Origin: Alcanivoracaceae bacterium
Lineage (GTDB): Bacteria > Pseudomonadota > Gammaproteobacteria > Pseudomonadales > Alcanivoracaceae
Assembly (NCBI GenBank): GCA_029213045.1
Contig: JARGPN010000008.1
Coordinates: 1-64,000 of the forward strand
Length of the DNA stretch: 64,000 bases
Reading direction: 5' to 3'
A program made the translations under genes and the position numbers. This document shows, piece after piece, positions 29,828 to 38,040 of this stretch (position 1 is the first letter of the stretch; the number at the start of each line of letters is the position of its first letter). The notes beneath the pieces are model-generated. The model worked only from the letters and a program-made list of their open reading frames with translations, ran no database searches and was not told the DNA's origin.

Positions 29828-30808
29828 TTATGTCATTAGCGGACGACCGTGATCTTCTCGGTCGGTCAGAATCTCAAATGCGGCGCCATGGCGGCTAGTC
29901 AGCGTCAGAGGGCTATGCCCCTCTCGCCTAAGAGTAAGTCGACAGGTGGCTATCTTGCTGTTCAGGCAGGTTTTATTGCCTTTAGAGGGGTTGTAGTAGG
30001 TCAGTGCAGCAAAGTGTCTGGGTGGAGCCTCAAAGCTCACGTCGAGTTCTGCATCGCCGTTTTCGGTATGCAGCCGCCAATCAAAAAATTGGTAGGCAGC
30101 CTTTGCACGAAACGCATTGCTCAGCGAGTTGAACAAATAATCTTTGCCCTCCAAACGCACGCACGCGAGTGTCATCCAAGGCGAAGGCAATGGACCGATC
30201 TTTACCCGAGCAGTAATGCATTCAAGAAATGCTTCCGGCATATTATCGAACGCGGCGACCTGGCCCCACGCGTATTGATCCGTATGGCGAGATCCCCAGT
30301 TATGATTTTCGCTGCCAAGCCAATTATCTAACGCAATAGTTTCGCCGTTCACGATTAACTCACCACTCAATGCTATTTGTGGTCGGCTGATAACGGATTT
30401 CGCGCGCGGCAACTTTCCGGCATATAAGTTTTCGGGTAAAAATAAAAGACTATTGTCATCACCCTGATAGTTGAGCGACCAGCGAATGCTATTGCCATTT
30501 AGCTTCGCTTCACCGCGCAATTGATGATCGCTTAAAACGCTTTTCCCGATCTGCGCATGGAGATGGCTATTGGAGAATTCACAAAGGTCTAATGGGAACT
30601 CTTCTTTCACGACGACGACGTTATCCTGATCGCCATCAAACCAAATAGCCCAAATCTCGCCGAGCGCATCACGTGACGTATCGCGCGGAATAAACCGCGT
30701 ATAGCGAATCCAGAACGCCTGCGGTTGATGAGGATGATTACCGCGCACGAACCAAGATTCGTAATGGCCATCAGGTCGGGCCGGCTGCGCACTGTGATAA
30801 GGAATCAC
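29828..30808 (-). CDS. Conserved unknown protein, CrtC/AttH-like (tentative)
   Basis: 326 residues with no signal peptide or membrane segment. It starts with GTG, whose bases overlap the stop of the upstream 150-residue gene (GTGA), so translation is coupled. Visible motifs are YESWFVRGNHP at residues 17-27, LFLPENLYAGKLPRAKS in the middle and a very characteristic WLGSENHNWGSRHTDQYAWGQ segment near 165. From memory this WG.HNWG pattern occurs in lipocalin-like proteins related to carotenoid hydratase CrtC and AttH, which bind or act on hydrophobic substrates. The assignment is a weak family guess and the substrate is unknown. Last gene of the minus-strand lipid cluster. Confidence 0.6.
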   Translation of the reverse strand: MIPYHSAQPARPDGHYESWFVRGNHPHQPQAFWIRYTRFIPRDTSRDALGEIWAIWFDGDQDNVVVVKEEFPLDLCEFSNSHLHAQIGKSVLSDHQLRGEAKLNGNSIRWSLNYQGDDNSLLFLPENLYAGKLPRAKSVISRPQIALSGELIVNGETIALDNWLGSENHNWGSRHTDQYAWGQVAAFDNMPEAFLECITARVKIGPLPSPWMTLACVRLEGKDYLFNSLSNAFRAKAAYQFFDWRLHTENGDAELDVSFEAPPRHFAALTYYNPSKGNKTCLNSKIATCRLTLRREGHSPLTLTSRHGAAFEILTDREDHGRPLMT

Positions 30809-31257
30809 TGGTGCAACTCCTGCATTGTGTAGGCGTTGTGTTCATCTACAAATCGAATACATTTAAAGGGAAAGGCCACGATGGAATCCAAGTAGGCTAC
30901 TTCGGCCATCCCGATCACTTGATCATCACGGGTGACGGTCATGGCGCAAGTGACCAGAGATCGAAGAAAACCATTTTTCCCGTAGGCTTTTTTTCCTGCG
31001 ATACGCAGAGCGCCGAGCTCTGAATGCTCAAGTTCCAGCCAATAGCTCGGGCCATCTAAGTGAAGCGTGAGTACGCCGTGACATGGCATTTCTTGATCAT
31101 TAATTAAGGCAATGCCGCGAAAAGCGCGCGGCGCTGAAAAACGTGAAATTTCACTTGTAAAGGCGCGAATAGAAAAAGAGAAATCCCGCGCGGAGCCCTC
31201 GCCGCTAAGGCGCAGCCAGCCGCTCATGCTTTCCTTTATTAACATACCCATTGCCAT
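30805..31257 (-). CDS. Small conserved protein of unknown function in lipid cluster
   Basis: 150 residues, no signal peptide or membrane helix. GAGG stands eight bases before the ATG. The core (FRGIALINDQEMPCHGVLTLHLDGPSYWLELEHSELGALRIAGKK) looks like a beta-rich domain. It faintly recalls the extra domain attached to some actinobacterial cholesterol-oxidase-like GMC proteins (pattern: short-lipid-like greek-key strands with GxKxxG), here as a separate protein directly after a GMC gene. That link is inference. It overlaps the next gene by four bases and lies 47 bases after the GMC gene. Confidence 0.6.
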   Translation of the reverse strand: MAMGMLIKESMSGWLRLSGEGSARDFSFSIRAFTSEISRFSAPRAFRGIALINDQEMPCHGVLTLHLDGPSYWLELEHSELGALRIAGKKAYGKNGFLRSLVTCAMTVTRDDQVIGMAEVAYLDSIVAFPFKCIRFVDEHNAYTMQELHQ

Positions 31258-31304
31258 AAGATGCGCCTCAATACTCTAGTTTTCTATCTAAAATAAAGAA
31301 AATA

Positions 31305-33248
31305 TTACTGCTGAATTCGATCGGCTAAGCGCGACGCTGCACGGGCAGCCATCGCCATAATGGTGACCTGAGGATTTGCACCTAGGCTAGAAGGCACGCT
31401 GCTCCCGTCCATGACGTACAGCCCTTGCCAGCCAAATACCTGATGCTCTGTATCACATACACCCTCTTCTTCATCTGGTGCAATACGTGCACTGCCCAGC
31501 GGGTGATATGCGCTGATAAGAAAGTCCTTTGGTGTTCGATTGCCTTGCAGCCACGCGGTAAGCTCCGATTCGCTTTTAATACGTGTGTGCTGGCGTACGC
31601 CGGGCACGATCACTTCCTTTGCGCCGGCGAGCAGGAAAATTTTCGCGAGGGTTTCAATGCCGACCTTAAATTGCGCGAAGTCTTCTTCATTAAGGTGATA
31701 GCGAAGCAATGGCAGGTCACGGTGGGGGCCTTTTTTAACACTACCTTCGCTGGTGTCTTTAATCATAAATCCGAAGTAGGCGGTGTGCTGATAGTCGTTG
31801 CAGAACTGCACAAACTCATCGCCGTAAAATGGATTGGAAAGACCGTGCCCGACAAAGGGAAGGGTGCCGCCTTCAAATATCAGCCCTTTTTCGGCAAAGT
31901 CTGCGATGCCAAAACCTTGCGGGATAGTGCTGCCGTTGGCGAAATCTTTGTCCGGAAAAATAGCGTTGACGACGCCACATGGATGGAGCGTGAGATGTCT
32001 GCCTAGGTGCGAATTTTTAACACCGTTTCTGGCCAGCAGTCCTGGTGTGAGGAGGGCGCCGGCGGCGACAATCACATTGCTAGTTTTAATATGGATGCGA
32101 ACTTTTTTTCCTGACTCTTTAACCGAGTGAAGAACTACGCCCTTGGTGGTTTGATTGGTGTGTAGAACTCTCTCTGCTCTAAAGCCGGTAAATAGAAAAG
32201 CGCCACGCTCAAGAGCGCGCGGAATATAGCTAACGTTGGTCGAGCGCTTGGCATCAGTTGGACATCCAAATTGACAGAGACCCTGACCATCGCACCCCGG
32301 TGCATTTCTGCGTAGCGCGTGCATTGCTGTTAAGCCAAGTTGTTTGCCGCCGTCGCGAATGACGTTGCCAATTTCTCCAACATAGCGTTCTTGCGCTTGT
32401 GTAACACCGAGCATTTCTTCAACGCCATCGAGCCACGGCGCCATTTCATTTTTTGTGAAGGCGGAGAGACCTTTTCGGCGCCACGCATCTAGCACTGCAT
32501 CAGGCGTGCGCATGCAGGTGCCGGAGTTAATGGTAGTTGTACCGCCAACGTTGCGACCTATTGGAACAGGGATAACTGCATTGCCAAACGTCGCTGTGGC
32601 ACCCATGGCGCGATAAAGTTTTGGGACGACGTCTTGCAGACGTCCGCTAAAATCTTTGCGGGTGTAGTAGTTCCCTTCTTCGACGATCAATACCGCCAGC
32701 CCGCGGCTGGCGAGCTCGTATGCCGCAGCTGCCCCACCTGCGCCACTGCCAATGACCACAACGTCTGCTTCGAGCTGTTGGTCTTCCTCTAACTCTTCGG
32801 CGCGAGTAATTTGATGCTGCCATGGGAAGACTTCCACTTGGCTGGGTGCCGACACCGGCGCTCGGCCGACAACTTGTTTCTGCAACTCCTCATCGAAAAG
32901 CCATGCGGCTTTATACGGTGCTGCAAGGGCGCGCAGGACATGCCCGCTGAGGGGCTTTCCGGCGAGCGCATTGAGTAAGCGTTTTCTTTTCTCGAGGGGC
33001 AAGGCGCTAAATCGATTCCCGCTTAGCAGTGCTCGCGCTTCTAGCCAAAATAATGCGCTGTTAAGTGAAGCCTTAATAATGGGATGAGGGGCAAGCCATG
33101 TGTCTACTTGCGCGCAAACGGCGTGAATGTCTATATCGGCAGCGGGAATCATCGCCTCAACAAACGCAAAGGCGGTGCCTCGCGCCTTTTGGGTTGAGTG
33201 GCGAGGAGGCATCGAGCTGGCGTTGTCAGGTTTATTAGATTTTGACAT
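31305..33248 (-). CDS. GMC-family FAD-dependent alcohol oxidoreductase
   Basis: 647 residues. The FAD-binding Rossmann motif DVVVIGSGAGGAAAAYELASRG lies at about 163-185, followed by the glycine loop GRNVGGTTTINSGTCMRTPD. The C-terminal half has the catalytic-His segment AYHPLGSARI and the closing FAD contact GANPQVTIMAMAARAASRLADRI. Among GMC enzymes the layout, with a roughly 150-residue N-terminal extension, is like that of long-chain alcohol and cholesterol oxidases or dehydrogenases rather than choline dehydrogenase. Its natural substrate may be a fatty alcohol made by the neighbouring reductase or a sterol-like alcohol; this is inferred from context only. Confidence 0.88.
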   Translation of the reverse strand: MSKSNKPDNASSMPPRHSTQKARGTAFAFVEAMIPAADIDIHAVCAQVDTWLAPHPIIKASLNSALFWLEARALLSGNRFSALPLEKRKRLLNALAGKPLSGHVLRALAAPYKAAWLFDEELQKQVVGRAPVSAPSQVEVFPWQHQITRAEELEEDQQLEADVVVIGSGAGGAAAAYELASRGLAVLIVEEGNYYTRKDFSGRLQDVVPKLYRAMGATATFGNAVIPVPIGRNVGGTTTINSGTCMRTPDAVLDAWRRKGLSAFTKNEMAPWLDGVEEMLGVTQAQERYVGEIGNVIRDGGKQLGLTAMHALRRNAPGCDGQGLCQFGCPTDAKRSTNVSYIPRALERGAFLFTGFRAERVLHTNQTTKGVVLHSVKESGKKVRIHIKTSNVIVAAGALLTPGLLARNGVKNSHLGRHLTLHPCGVVNAIFPDKDFANGSTIPQGFGIADFAEKGLIFEGGTLPFVGHGLSNPFYGDEFVQFCNDYQHTAYFGFMIKDTSEGSVKKGPHRDLPLLRYHLNEEDFAQFKVGIETLAKIFLLAGAKEVIVPGVRQHTRIKSESELTAWLQGNRTPKDFLISAYHPLGSARIAPDEEEGVCDTEHQVFGWQGLYVMDGSSVPSSLGANPQVTIMAMAARAASRLADRIQQ

Positions 33249-33295
33249 GGATTAAGTGTAGCAACTTAATATTGTATTGCTTGTCTTGTGGTGCA

Positions 33296-33325
33296 CGCGC
33301 ACTTGCGTGTTTGGATAAGTGCGCG
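33296..33325. repeat. 9-bp G+C-rich inverted repeat between GMC and SDR genes
   Basis: CGCGCACTT (33296-33304) and AAGTGCGCG (33317-33325) are perfect complements with a 12-base loop, without a T run. It lies between the SDR stop and the GMC start and could stabilise or process the mRNA rather than end it. Confidence 0.5.
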
Positions 33326-33336
33326 CGCGGGCTGCT

Positions 33337-34305
33337 CTAATGCCTTTGGAGCGGTGTTATCGAGGCGCGCTTTCTCGCTTGACGCTCTTCGTCCAGTACG
33401 GTGACTTTGCTAAATGATTCCGGTGCAACCTGATATCCGATATTCATCAGGAATTCTGTCGTTCGAGGAACTAGGTAATTCATTCCCACAAATACCAATC
33501 CCGATGTCGGCACAATACGTTTCTGCCGGCGTACGATGGCGTTGCACAGCCACTGCGCCGCTTGCGCTTCAGTGAGAGCAGGAAAGCGATCATAGGCTTT
33601 TGTTGGTGCGATCATTGGAGTGCGTACAAGAGGGTAGTTGATTAGGGTGAAGTCGATGCCTTTATGCGCAAGTTCGTTTTGCGCGGCACTTGTCCAGCCT
33701 TCTAATGCGCATTTAGAGCCGAGATACGCTGAGAATCTCGGCACACCAGTTTGCACCCCAAGCGTAGAGATGTTGATGATGTGGCCATCACCGCGCTCGA
33801 TCATGCTCGGAATTAAATTCAAGGCTATCCGAATAGCGCCGAAATAATTTAATTGCATGGTGCGTTGAAAGTCGTGGAAGCGATCTACGGAAAACACAAC
33901 GGAGCGTCGGATCGAGCGGCCTGCATTATTAATCAAAATGTCGACGCGTCCGTGTTCGTCAATGACGCGGCGGCAAAGACGGTCGCAATCATCTAAATCG
34001 GAAATATCGCAGCGAATAGCAGAAGCCTTGCCTCCGTGATCACGAATGCTTTGTACCAGCTTGGTGAGTTTATCTTCGGTTCTCGCCGTCATCACAACGA
34101 TGGCGCCCGCTGCGGCTAGCCGCTGAGCGGTAAATGCACCTATGCCGCTGCTAGCCCCAGTCACCAAAACAACCTTGCCTTTAACTCGCTGCTCTAGCGA
34201 AAGGCTTGGCGTCAGGGTGGACAGAAGCGTCCAGCGAAGCGATGCGCCGAGGCGCTTGAGGTGAGGTCTGATGTGCGGGCGTCGTAAGAGTGAAGGGGTT
34301 GCCAT
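33337..34305 (-). CDS. Short-chain dehydrogenase, copy of the reductase C-terminal domain
   Basis: 322 residues from the ATG at 34305, which has GGGAGAA seven bases upstream; the frame is open for 14 more codons without a ribosome site. A classical SDR: TGASSGIG cofactor loop, NNAGRS, catalytic Ser (INIST), and YLGSK as the YxxxK. Stretches such as NNAGRSIRRSVVFSVDRFHDF and RTMQLNYFGAIRIAL are almost identical to the C-terminal half of the next gene upstream (NNAGRSIRRSVVHTYERFHDF, RTMQLNYFGALRLIM), so the two arose by duplication. It should act on a fatty acyl or aldehyde/alcohol substrate with NAD(P)H. It is 137 bases downstream of the fatty acyl-CoA reductase. Confidence 0.9.
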   Translation of the reverse strand: MATPSLLRRPHIRPHLKRLGASLRWTLLSTLTPSLSLEQRVKGKVVLVTGASSGIGAFTAQRLAAAGAIVVMTARTEDKLTKLVQSIRDHGGKASAIRCDISDLDDCDRLCRRVIDEHGRVDILINNAGRSIRRSVVFSVDRFHDFQRTMQLNYFGAIRIALNLIPSMIERGDGHIINISTLGVQTGVPRFSAYLGSKCALEGWTSAAQNELAHKGIDFTLINYPLVRTPMIAPTKAYDRFPALTEAQAAQWLCNAIVRRQKRIVPTSGLVFVGMNYLVPRTTEFLMNIGYQVAPESFSKVTVLDEERQARKRASITPLQRH

Positions 34306-34412
34306 TTTACTGTTCTCCCAAGCTGTGGCGTTCAGCGTAGTCGCCATGTATTCGGTCAGTCTAACCCGAATCAGGTTGAGAGAAAGGAGGCGGTTGGGAC
34401 AGAAAGAGGGAC

Positions 34413-34435
34413 GGCGGGGTCAGGGCGACCCCGCC
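34413..34435. repeat. Strong G+C hairpin between SDR and reductase genes
   Basis: GGCGGGGTC (34413-34421) and GACCCCGCC (34427-34435) pair perfectly around a 5-base loop, 8 bases past the minus-strand stop of the reductase gene. No T run follows, so it may be a partial terminator or an mRNA-stabilising hairpin that sets different levels for the upstream and downstream genes of the cluster. Confidence 0.55.
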
Positions 34436-34442
34436 AGAACGG

Positions 34443-36452
34443 TTACCAGTGAATGCCTTTGAACAGGCGGGAGAATGCGGCTTGTTCGCGGCTGATACGC
34501 TTCGGCGTGCCTTCTTTCGAGCCAAGCGACGCAGCTGAATCTGAGAACAGCTTGTAACCGGTGTTCATAATCGTTTCGGTGACTTTTGGCGTCAGGAAGT
34601 GCATGACTTGGCCAAAAATGCCGAGGCCTGTTGCGACGCGTTTGGGGCGCCGCACAATCGCATCACAGATCATTTCCGCCGCTTGGTTTGGGCTGATGGT
34701 CGGCACGTGATTGTACAATTTTGTCGGTGCAATCATTGGCGTACGCACTAGCGGCATGTTGATTGTGGTGAAGCGAACGCCTTCATGCGCAAGCTCGGAT
34801 GCGGCGCAACGTGTAAAGGCATCCAGCGCCGCTTTTGAAGCAACATAGGCTGAAAAGCGCGGTGCGTTGGTGAGCACGCCAATGGAAGAAATGTTGATAA
34901 CGTGACCGTCACTACGTTCTGTCATGCTTGGCAGCAGGCCCATGATTAAACGCAGCGCTCCAAAATAGTTAAGTTGCATTGTGCGTTCAAAATCGTGGAA
35001 TCGTTCATAAGTATGAACCACTGAGCGGCGAATAGAACGGCCGGCATTGTTGACCAGCACATCAACTTGTCCGTGATCAGCGATAACTTGCTTAATTAAA
35101 TTATCGACATCATCAAGGTGCGAAACGTCGCAGCTATAGGAGTAGGCGGTGCCGCCTAGTTGATCAATTTCATGCAGTGTTTGTTCAAGCTTTTCTTTAT
35201 TGCGCGCAACGACTAATACTTTGGCGCCGGCGCGGGCGAGTTTGATCGCGACAGATTTGCCGATGCCAGATGTCGCCCCGGTAATCAAAATAACTTTGCC
35301 AGTAACGTGTTGTTCAAGTGAATGAGACGGCTCACTTTCGTCTTCGCGTTCGTCTCGATCTGGGTCTAGGTGGTTCTCCCAATAATCCCAAAGGATCTGT
35401 GCGTAAGACTCTAACTCTGGCGCTTCAATGTTTGATCCTTCCAATGCCGCTTTGGCGTGTGAGTTATCGAACGTTGTCGGGTAAGTCAGAAAACGTAACG
35501 CGCCTTCCGGAATATCGAGGCCGTCTAATGCTTGATGCAGTAAAAACTTCGCGGGAGGCAAATTCGACATGCCTTTGCGTAGCACGCTAGGCACATTATC
35601 GAACAGGTTTGCATCGAACCGCACGGGCATTTTCGGTGCGTCAGCGACAGAGGCGAATGCGTTCATTACCTCGCCAACGCTGTAATGTTTATCAGCCGTC
35701 AGGTGGAAGCATTGACCATCTAAGTTCGGCTGATGGGCGATGTGATCGATGGCGTCTGCAACAAAGTCCACTGGGACAATATTGAACTTGCCGCCGTCTA
35801 TGCCAATCAGTGGAACCCACGGAGGTAGCATGTCGCCCAGTTTCTGAATCAATTTGAAAAAATAGTAGGGCCCGTCAATTTTATCCATTTCGCCATTTTC
35901 GGAATCGCCAACCACCATTGATGGACGGTAGATTCGGAAAGGGATGGGGCTCTCTTGTCGCACCAACGCTTCGGATTCGTGTTTGGTTTGCAGATAAGCG
36001 TTGGCCAACTCACCCGCTTCGTCAAACATATCTTCGTAGAACATGCCGTCAAATAATCCGGCGGCGGCAATGGAGCTGGTGTGGTGGAAGCAGGTTGCGC
36101 TTAGCTCTCCGGCGAGCTTCAGTGCGTTACGGGTGCCTTCGATATTGGTGTAGCGCTGCTGGTTTTCATCCGCTTCTAGATCGTAAATGGCGGCAAGATG
36201 AAAGAAATGTCCGATTTGATCGCGCAGGTCGTCCCGATCGCGTTTGCTGACACCGAGCAGCTTCTTCGTGAGGTCACCGTTAATGGCGATTAACCGGTCT
36301 TCGTTTACGCCAAGACGTTTGCGCATGCCATCAAGTTTGTATTCTGAGCCTGGGCGGATTAGCGCGAACACGCGCGAATCCTCTCGCTCTAATAAACGCG
36401 CAACTAAAAAACGACCGATAAAACCAGTGGCACCTGTGACGAAGTAGTTCAT
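34443..36452 (-). CDS. Two-domain fatty acyl-CoA reductase (fatty alcohol-forming, Marinobacter type)
   Basis: 669 residues from the ATG at 36452 (AAGGGG eight bases upstream). Residues 1 to about 370 are an extended SDR (MNYFVTGATGFIGRF Rossmann start; HHTSSIAAAG; YLQTK active site). Residues about 380-669 are a classical SDR (TGATSGIG, NNAGRSIRRS, YVASK). The whole sequence parallels the characterised Marinobacter fatty acyl-CoA reductase (Maqu_2507 type), which reduces acyl-CoA or acyl-ACP via bound aldehyde to fatty alcohol using NADPH, and mycobacterial AcrA1. Likely products are wax-ester or ether-lipid alcohols. No wax ester synthase is in the window. It is the first gene of the minus-strand cluster and is divergent from a FabR-like regulator. 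Confidence 0.9.
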   Translation of the reverse strand: MNYFVTGATGFIGRFLVARLLEREDSRVFALIRPGSEYKLDGMRKRLGVNEDRLIAINGDLTKKLLGVSKRDRDDLRDQIGHFFHLAAIYDLEADENQQRYTNIEGTRNALKLAGELSATCFHHTSSIAAAGLFDGMFYEDMFDEAGELANAYLQTKHESEALVRQESPIPFRIYRPSMVVGDSENGEMDKIDGPYYFFKLIQKLGDMLPPWVPLIGIDGGKFNIVPVDFVADAIDHIAHQPNLDGQCFHLTADKHYSVGEVMNAFASVADAPKMPVRFDANLFDNVPSVLRKGMSNLPPAKFLLHQALDGLDIPEGALRFLTYPTTFDNSHAKAALEGSNIEAPELESYAQILWDYWENHLDPDRDEREDESEPSHSLEQHVTGKVILITGATSGIGKSVAIKLARAGAKVLVVARNKEKLEQTLHEIDQLGGTAYSYSCDVSHLDDVDNLIKQVIADHGQVDVLVNNAGRSIRRSVVHTYERFHDFERTMQLNYFGALRLIMGLLPSMTERSDGHVINISSIGVLTNAPRFSAYVASKAALDAFTRCAASELAHEGVRFTTINMPLVRTPMIAPTKLYNHVPTISPNQAAEMICDAIVRRPKRVATGLGIFGQVMHFLTPKVTETIMNTGYKLFSDSAASLGSKEGTPKRISREQAAFSRLFKGIHW

Positions 36453-36844
36453 GGACGACCCCTTATTTGTAGCTTCCTGTTCATGATATGCGCCAGCCGG
36501 AGCTAGCATTCCAATTTATATAGGCGTCTTTCTAATTAGGGCTAACGACTTACTTTAACGCAACGTTCATCGAATACTTCCTAAGAGACGCGAGTAACGC
36601 AACACTTGTTGGCAATGCAGCGATCAATTGTTAGGGCGGCGGCGTTCTTGCAGTAAACCGCTCCTGTAATTATGACTAACAAGTGTGAGTTGAATTCTCT
36701 GCTTAAGCGTTTCCTCTGTCAACACGGAATAACGTATTAGGCAAAAAATTAGATTAATTGGCTTATTTTTACAGTATTCAGTGGCAGCATCATCCTGGTG
36801 TGCTTATAGTTCTGCAACTTACACGTGTATGTTGGAGTGATGTT
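36453..36844. other. Divergent regulatory region between reductase and TetR genes
   Basis: 392 bases without a credible gene. It holds AACACTTGTT (36601-36610) and its near-complement AACAAGTGTG (36678-36687), and CAACA-CT-TGTTG centred at 36605. It also has a possible -10 TATAGT (36805-36810) for the TetR gene and the palindrome listed separately. On the minus strand a TATATA stretch lies about 75 bases before the reductase start. The recurring ACACTTG/CAAGTGT half-sites may bind the regulator. Confidence 0.5.
36816..36833. promoter_or_regulatory. Candidate TetR-family operator
   Basis: AACTTACAC and GTGTATGTT form an 18-base palindrome with one mismatched pair. It stands six bases after a TATAGT -10 element and directly before the GGAG ribosome site of the FabR-like gene. 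That is the usual place for an autorepression operator. Confidence 0.5.
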
Positions 36845-37510
36845 ATGTCGTCGGTGAGGGCTCAGCGAAAAGCTGAAACGCGGCAGCGGATTCTTGATGC
36901 GGCGCTGGCGTTGCTAGCGTCAGGGCGAGGTATGGATAGCTTAGGACTCCGTGAGGTGGCGCGCGAAGTGGGTTTGGCCCCGCCATCGCTGTATAACCAC
37001 TTCCCAACAATGGACGACTTGGGGCTCGCGCTGATTGATCTGGCTTGTTATCGCCTGCGCTCAGTGATGCGCCAAGGTAGAAAACAGATGGTTGTTCGAG
37101 ATCCGTCTGCTGGAGTGCAGGACCTAGTTCACCGTTTTCTCGCTTATCTAGCTGAGTATGAGGGAGAGTTTCGGTTGTTGGTGCAGCAGCGCTTGGGGAA
37201 TACCGAGCGCTTTCGGCGGCGGATTCAACGTGAGCTGCAGCTTTTTCGTGAAGAGCTAGAGGAGGACGCGCGCGCGGTGGCTGAGTCGAGGGGGATGACC
37301 GACATGCATTACAGAGCTGCGTCAGAGGCGGCAGTGGCAGTGATATTCGGGTTCGGCATTATTGCCTTGGAGATGAGTCCTGCGGTTCGTCAGGCAGCAA
37401 TTCCTAGGGCGGTCATGGAGTTGAAAATGGTTTTTTTGGGTGGCCGCGCGCTCGCCGCAGGCGCTGAGTTAGGCGATGAATTAGTGCCTAAGACGATTAA
37501 ATTGAAGTAG
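36845..37510 (+). CDS. FabR/DesT-like TetR-family regulator
   Basis: 221 residues from the ATG at 36845 (GGAG eight bases upstream); an in-frame upstream extension of 29 codons lacks family similarity. The start SSVRAQRKAETRQRILDAAL, the helix-turn-helix SLGLREVAREVGLAPPSLYNHFPTMDDLGLALID and the end MELKMVFLGGR line up with E. coli FabR and Pseudomonas DesT, which sense acyl-CoA or acyl-ACP pools and control unsaturated fatty-acid genes. Divergent orientation to the fatty acyl-CoA reductase suggests it controls that cluster. Ligand and mode are inferred. Confidence 0.85.
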   Translation: MSSVRAQRKAETRQRILDAALALLASGRGMDSLGLREVAREVGLAPPSLYNHFPTMDDLGLALIDLACYRLRSVMRQGRKQMVVRDPSAGVQDLVHRFLAYLAEYEGEFRLLVQQRLGNTERFRRRIQRELQLFREELEEDARAVAESRGMTDMHYRAASEAAVAVIFGFGIIALEMSPAVRQAAIPRAVMELKMVFLGGRALAAGAELGDELVPKTIKLK

Positions 37511-37637
37511 TTTATTATGAGGTGAGTCTAACTTCATGAATAAACTGGATAATTCTGCAAAGTAAGTGCTTGCGAAAGAGTCGGGTTTACTTTAAGTATG
37601 TGTTGTAACTTATTGAAACTATGACAAGGAGGCCGTT

Positions 37638-37979
37638 ATGGCTTTCAATCCGCGGGACTTATACGACGCCGCAGCATTGTATGACATGTGGCTAAACTGC
37701 CAGAGCTGTCCCAAGACGTTTGATTTTGAGCCGAACCGTCCGATCGGCTTGGACTACTACCATGACATAGGCCAGCAGGCGAAGCGTGATGGCTGGGTTG
37801 TGGCTGAGCAGGTGGATACTGAAAACCCTAGCGAGCAATCCTATATGGTGTTGTGCCCGCACTGTGCGGCACATTACGGCCTGTCAGCACGGGATGTTCA
37901 GCAGTGCCCGGTGTCGCCGGCCATTGAGGAAATTTGCCAAGCCATGGCGCAGGCTGAACGCGAGCAGTTTGCCGCGTAA
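37638..37979 (+). CDS. Small protein with two CxxC pairs, unknown function
   Basis: 113 residues. Two cysteine pairs, CQSC at 21-24 and CPHC near 76-79, fit a four-cysteine zinc ribbon split by a 50-residue insert; a further CP follows near 92. The N-terminus MAFNPRDLYDAAALYDMWLNC is helical. ATG follows ACAAGGAGGCCGTT, a strong ribosome site, and the gene has its own terminator, so it is a real, independently expressed gene. I do not recognise the family. Confidence 0.75.
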   Translation: MAFNPRDLYDAAALYDMWLNCQSCPKTFDFEPNRPIGLDYYHDIGQQAKRDGWVVAEQVDTENPSEQSYMVLCPHCAAHYGLSARDVQQCPVSPAIEEICQAMAQAEREQFAA

Positions 37980-37997
37980 GCGCCACAGTCGGTTGTG

Positions 37998-38036
37998 AAA
38001 GTGGGCGCCTAAATGTTGGCGCTCACTTTCTTTTTA
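37998..38036 (+). terminator. Terminator after the CxxC-protein gene
   Basis: AAAGTGGGCGCC (37998-38009) pairs with GGCGCTCACTTT (38018-38029), one G-U pair, followed by CTTTTT. It ends the CxxC gene and lies just before the stop of the convergent small membrane protein gene. Confidence 0.8.
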
Positions 38037-38040
38037 AAGC

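Noticed and set aside
31425-32006. 193-codon plus-strand open frame inside the GMC oxidoreductase gene
   Set aside because: Antisense shadow; the GMC reading has conserved motifs across this stretch.
36453-36844. Small RNA gene in the divergent region
   Set aside because: No hairpin plus T-run end was found; the inverted motifs fit operators better.
29828-37510. Lipid cluster as a recently acquired island
   Set aside because: Base composition and codon use look like the flanks; no tRNA, integrase or direct repeats border it.
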